NCBI GenBank assembly: GCA_012032575.1
Contig: JAAUSP010000242.1
Span: forward strand, 1-10,390
Length of the DNA stretch: 10,390 bases
Origin: Anaerolineales bacterium
GTDB lineage: Bacteria > Chloroflexota > Anaerolineae > 4572-78 > J111
Direction of reading: 5' to 3'
Positions within the stretch are counted from its first letter, which is position 1, and each line of letters opens with the position of its first letter. Both the position numbers and the translations under genes were made by a program. Shown in pieces: positions 7,556 through 10,390 of this stretch. The notes under the pieces were generated by a model that was given only the letters and a program-made list of their open reading frames with translations, did no database searches and had not been told where the DNA came from.

Positions 7556-8986
7556 ATGCGCAAACGAAGTGTTATTCTTATACTTTCTTTAGTAGCTTTA
7601 CTTGGTCTGTCTTTAACGGCATTTGCCCAAACCACTATAGTTAACCTGCATAGCGGCGAAAGTGCTGAAGTGAATTGTGATGCTAATAAGTTAGCTCTTA
7701 CCCGGTTGAGCGTAACCAAAGTGTCGGCTGTTTGTAAAGGTCAAAATTCTAACCAGGTAGCGGTACCCCCAAATGTTATTAATCTGCATAGGGGCGACAG
7801 TGTTGAAATAAATTGTGATGGGAATAAGCTGGCCCTGACCCGGTTAAGTCCAACCAGAGCCTTGGCTACTTGTAAAGGTTCAAGCGCTACCCCGGTTCCC
7901 CCTACCCCAACACCCGTATCGCCAACTCCAACTCCAACACCTACATTTACCCCTGCCCCTCCGCCTCCTGGTGGTTATAGCGAAACATTTCCAGAGGGCG
8001 CGGCAAATATTCTGGGCAGTTGCTCCGCCGAAGTTCACGATCGCTACGCTGTTATCGGTCCCAATGGACTCAAATACCGCACCTGGCACCCGATTACTGT
8101 CCCTATTGATCCTACCAACCCCAATGGCCCTACTTGTTCCTTTGCCCATGAACATGGCGACCAGCCCCATCCTGATGCACCCCTCCCGCCCTTTGGGTAT
8201 GCCGCCTCTGTGAATGGCATGTTCAGCGAAATTGTTGCCCACCCAGGTTTCAAAGTGTTCACCCATTATCGCGGTAACCGCAACGGTTTTGGTCAGTCTG
8301 AACTGGACTACGGAAATGGCCTGGATATTGATTTTATGGCTACCATCCATCAGGGCACGGCTGGTAAAGGCCGCTTGACCACCCAAAACCATACCTTCGA
8401 TTTCTGGAGTCGAGATGAGCAAGGGCGGATAACCCAGATTTATTCGATGGCCGATACCGGGTCACTCAACAGCAAGTGTAATGAGAGTTTGCCGGGCCGC
8501 AATGTGGTCAGTCGTGACTGCCCTACCTATGAAACCTGGTCTTTTGGGGTAAACATTGGCGGAGTTTGGAATAGTGGGCAGATGTTTGCGGCTGTCACCA
8601 ACCCGATGAATTATATGGTCGGCGACCCTGCTGACCCCAACAGTGTCCAGTTGGTCAGCACTTCAGAAACATTGTGCGGGCCAAACTTTGGTGAGTGTAG
8701 CGAAAAACTGCCGTTTGGTGATCGCCGTTCCTTATGGTTAGGCCATTTCCGAACGATCCACGAGCCGGATTGGGAATGGCGGAATCAAGGGGGTGAGGAA
8801 GTCTTCTGCACCTCGCCTACAGGCGGAGTGAAGGTAGCCTGCGGACCGGGCACAATTCAACAGCGGGTAGCTCCGGTTAATGCCAGCAACGCCGGCGCGC
8901 GCATTCTTGATCGTACCCCCAACAGTCAGGGCTGGGACGGACAGATTGGCCCCCTTAGCGTTATGGGCGCTCCCGGCGGCAATTAA
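7556..8986 (+). CDS. Modular secreted protein: two Cys repeats, Pro/Thr linker, His-rich domain of unknown function
   Basis: A 476-residue exported protein. Residues 1-24 are a signal peptide (MRKRSV, a hydrophobic core, cleavage near AFA|Q). Two 34-residue repeats follow at 29-62 and 75-108, with 23 of 34 positions identical. Each has a Cys in NCD and a Cys in CKG that could form a disulfide. Residues ~109-140 are a Pro/Thr-rich linker. The main domain runs from ~150 to the end. It starts CSAEVHDRYAVIGPNG, then RTWHP, then C194-S-F-A-H198-E-H200-G-D with H205 close by, which could bind a metal. Eight or more further Cys follow at 308, 322, 374, 381, 418 and 429, among others, so disulfides are likely. 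I recall FAHEHGD-type sequences in other bacterial exported proteins, but no function is known to me. It is monocistronic: its own ribosome binding site at 7544 and its own terminator at 9006-9051. Confidence 0.9.
   Translation: MRKRSVILILSLVALLGLSLTAFAQTTIVNLHSGESAEVNCDANKLALTRLSVTKVSAVCKGQNSNQVAVPPNVINLHRGDSVEINCDGNKLALTRLSPTRALATCKGSSATPVPPTPTPVSPTPTPTPTFTPAPPPPGGYSETFPEGAANILGSCSAEVHDRYAVIGPNGLKYRTWHPITVPIDPTNPNGPTCSFAHEHGDQPHPDAPLPPFGYAASVNGMFSEIVAHPGFKVFTHYRGNRNGFGQSELDYGNGLDIDFMATIHQGTAGKGRLTTQNHTFDFWSRDEQGRITQIYSMADTGSLNSKCNESLPGRNVVSRDCPTYETWSFGVNIGGVWNSGQMFAAVTNPMNYMVGDPADPNSVQLVSTSETLCGPNFGECSEKLPFGDRRSLWLGHFRTIHEPDWEWRNQGGEEVFCTSPTGGVKVACGPGTIQQRVAPVNASNAGARILDRTPNSQGWDGQIGPLSVMGAPGGN
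7640..7879 (+). repeat. Two protein-level tandem repeats of 34 residues
   Basis: Repeat 1 is encoded by 7640-7741 and repeat 2 by 7778-7879, 46 codons apart. The shared core is NLH-x-G-x-S-x-E-x-NCD, then NKLALTRLS, then the CKG end. The central NKLALTRLS is identical in both. The pattern of alternating hydrophobic residues suggests short beta-strands. Confidence 0.85.
7880..7975 (+). repeat. Pro/Thr-rich linker coding region
   Basis: It encodes about 32 residues dominated by P and T (TPTPTPTFTP, then PAPPPPGG). Such linkers join domains in exported Chloroflexota proteins and are possible glycosylation sites. Confidence 0.8.
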
Positions 8987-9005
8987 ACTAAATTTATAAC
9001 CCACT

Positions 9006-9051
9006 AAAAATGACCGGCATGCCGAATGGATCGAGCATGCCGGTCATTTTT
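9006..9051. terminator. Bidirectional rho-independent terminator between convergent genes
   Basis: A perfect 17-bp stem (9006-9022 with 9035-9051) with a 12-base loop and A5/T5 ends, followed by one more T on the plus strand. It lies 20 bases after the stop of the 7556-8986 gene and 74 bases from the stop of the glycosyltransferase, so it can serve both. Confidence 0.88.
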
Positions 9052-9124
9052 TAGTTTAAATTCAACTATTCGGGCGTGGTTAACGCAAGCTTAAAAAAGC
9101 CACTACCCCTGGGTGGCATACGGG

Positions 9125-10318
9125 CTAGATAACCTCTCGATAGATTCCCTCTAATTTTTCAGCAATGCCCCGCCAATCGTGGTGGTTTTCTACATAAGTT
9201 CGACCAGTCTGGCCTATCTGCCGACGGAGCGCCTCGTTGGTTAAGAGGGTAATGATAGCCTGAGCCATTGCCTCGGCTGTATCGGCGACCAGGGCTTCCT
9301 GACCGGCCTGGATTTGAATCGCCGAAACCGCTTGCGGGGTGCTGATAACCGGCGTCGCCATCGCCATAGCTTCTAAAACCTTGTTTTGAATCCCAACGCC
9401 GTAACGCATGGGGGAAATTGCCGCGGTAGCTTGGGCTAGATAAGGCCGCAAATCAGGCACGGTTCCGGTGACGTTGATACGTGGGTCGGCGGTCAAGGCC
9501 TGCAATTCAGGGGAGGGGTCTTTACCTACAATCATCAGCCGAGCTGCCGGTAAATATTGCCAGACCAGAGGCATCACCTGCGAAACTAAATCCAAAGCAG
9601 CCGCAATATTGGCGTGATAACTCATTTTGCCGGTAAAGACCAGGGTGGCCGGATCGCGGGGGGGTATTCAGCGGTTTGAAATAACCCAGGTCAACGCCGT
9701 TGGGTAACACAATGAAACGTTGCCGGAGGGTAGGAGTGGTAGACAATCCGGCCAGCGTATCCCGATCTCGGGGTGACGTGACCAGAACCCTTTGGAAATG
9801 TTCCAAAAAACGACCTTCGTAATGGCGAGTCCGCCCCAAATCCAATCGGGCCATCATTCGACTTAACCGGGTAGGACCTGCTTGGCGCACATGTTCAAAC
9901 AGTAAGGTAATCGAGTCCACCGCATCAAATACAATCGGTGTCTCATTAACTGCTTTCCGTAATTCTGCCCCGCGCAGATGCTCAATATGAACAACATCAA
10001 AGGTTTGAGATCCCTGGATTTTTTGATGAGCTGACCCATCTCTGGTGAACGAGAATAGGCCGCTTGAAAAGGAGTTTGACCGGGAACAGCCTGGACGCCG
10101 TTCAATAATGTTCGCCAACGCGGTAGTGGTGCAGTTTCGACCCGCTGACACCATTCTCGCAGGGCCTTAAGACCACTGGTATCCTCCTTCGGCGGTTCCA
10201 AAGCCAATAAAGTAAGGTTGTGACCACACTCGGCCAGTGTTTTAATGAAATTGTAGGGGCGCACCCGGATGAGGGAGGGTAGGTACGGGCTGATAAAGAG
10301 TATGTTCAATGAGTTCAT
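9125..10318 (-). CDS. GT4-type glycosyltransferase, two compensating frameshifts
   Basis: A likely cytoplasmic sugar transferase acting on a nucleotide sugar, reading as 397 residues once two homopolymer indels are corrected. The N-terminal third (10318 to ~10020) starts MNSLNILFISPYLPS and has RPYNFIKTLAECGHNLTLL, the first Rossmann half. The middle third is in another frame and carries FDVVHIEHLRG, IVFDAVDSITLLFE and VLPNGVDLGYF. The last third returns to the first frame with VFTGKMSYHANIAAALDL, RLMIVG, VTGTVPDLRPYLAQA and GIQNKVLEAMAMATPVIST. The last is the nucleotide-sugar-binding K/E motif of GT4 (K313, E316). The order and wording resemble the sugar transferases associated with exosortase/EpsH systems (TIGR03087-like), but no exosortase is present here. 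The alternative start is 10336; I prefer 10318 because it sits right before the first beta-strand. Neither has a strong ribosome binding site. Uncorrected pieces are 9863-10336, a middle piece within 9522-10154, and 9125-9625. Confidence 0.85.
9658..9664 (-). other. Homopolymer frameshift (C7 on coding strand) in glycosyltransferase
   Basis: The middle frame reads FKPLNTP up to this run, then loses glycosyltransferase character. The continuation RDPATLVFTGKMSYHAN is in the first frame. Six C (one fewer) joins them as NTPRDPATLVF; nine C would do the same. Confidence 0.85.
10019..10024 (-). other. Homopolymer frameshift (A6 on coding strand) in glycosyltransferase
   Basis: Before the run the frame reads EMGQLIKK. 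After it the meaningful continuation IQGSQTFDVVHIEH lies in the shifted frame, while the original frame ends at a stop at 9863. Seven A (one more) restores LIKKIQGSQTF. Together with the run at 9658-9664 the net change is zero, which is why the first and last thirds share a frame. Confidence 0.8.
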
Positions 10319-10352
10319 AACGATAGTGGATTCCATTTAAGCAGAGTGTTAC

Positions 10353-10374
10353 CATGTAGGTGTACCCCTACATG
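10353..10374. promoter_or_regulatory. 22-bp near-perfect palindrome upstream of the glycosyltransferase, candidate operator
   Basis: The arms CATGTAGG and CCTACATG flank a centre containing GTAC. Ten of the eleven symmetric base pairs match, with a single mismatch at positions 9 and 14 of the site. It lies ~35 bases before the ATG at 10318 (16 before the alternative ATG at 10336), where a dimeric repressor could sit on the promoter. No T-run follows, so a terminator is unlikely. No regulator gene is visible in the window. Confidence 0.5.
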
Positions 10375-10390
10375 ATAATTAAATCTCAAA

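Noticed and set aside
7510..7644. Alternative ATG at 7510 opening a ~44-codon plus-strand frame overlapping the start of the 7556 gene
   Set aside because: No ribosome binding site before it. The encoded peptide has no character, and it overlaps the signal-peptide coding region of a gene with a clear AAGGAG.
7880..8422. Minus-strand 180-codon frame opposite the modular secreted gene
   Set aside because: Its tail is the antisense of the Pro/Thr linker (Arg/Gly/Trp-rich), a typical shadow frame.
9125..10318. An exosortase/PEP-CTERM locus
   Set aside because: The glycosyltransferase resembles sugar transferases from such loci, but no exosortase and no PEP-CTERM-type tail is present in this window.

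Overview
The window reads like a piece of a Chloroflexota genome, probably Anaerolineae or Caldilineae. This is inferred from style and not from a marker gene. Several secreted proteins carry signal peptides, one has a Pro/Thr linker of the TPTPTP kind, two carry a short YLPxI-type motif common in secreted proteins of that phylum, and the base composition is moderate. No rRNA, tRNA, CRISPR array, transposase or phage gene was found. Four of the seven recognisable genes have their reading frame intact, and the other three are interrupted. All four frame breaks sit exactly on runs of 6 or 7 identical bases, which points to homopolymer indels in the read data more than to real gene decay.

Layout. 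Bases 2-155 (+) hold the last ~50 codons of what looks like an NHL/streptogramin-lyase-type beta-propeller protein. Bases 296-5824 (-) are a tight three-gene operon with gaps of 1 and 3 bp. It is transcribed in the order DUF5060-type glycoside-hydrolase-like enzyme (3273-5824, one frameshift), PQQ-like beta-propeller protein (1589-3271), and an uncharacterised secreted protein (296-1585). Upstream lies a terminator (5908-5937) and a small uncharacterised cytoplasmic protein (6137-6598, -) with a very good ribosome binding site. Bases 6599-7555 are an AT-rich gap without a convincing gene, but with a strong isolated terminator-like hairpin (7308-7358). Bases 7556-8986 (+) encode a modular secreted protein: signal peptide, two 34-residue Cys-containing repeats, Pro/Thr linker, and a His-rich domain of unknown function. 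A bidirectional terminator (9006-9051) separates it from a convergent GT4-type glycosyltransferase (9125-10318, -). That gene is broken by two indels that cancel each other. A 22-bp near-perfect palindrome lies just upstream of its start.

How the genes may work together (inference). The three-gene operon looks like an extracytoplasmic glycan-handling unit, with one catalytic component and two secreted partners of unknown function. The glycosyltransferase could belong to surface polysaccharide synthesis, and the 7556-8986 protein to the cell surface or extracellular matrix. The least described items are the 429-residue operon member, the repeat-plus-His-domain protein, the 153-residue protein and the apparent carbohydrate-binding insertion inside the hydrolase barrel.
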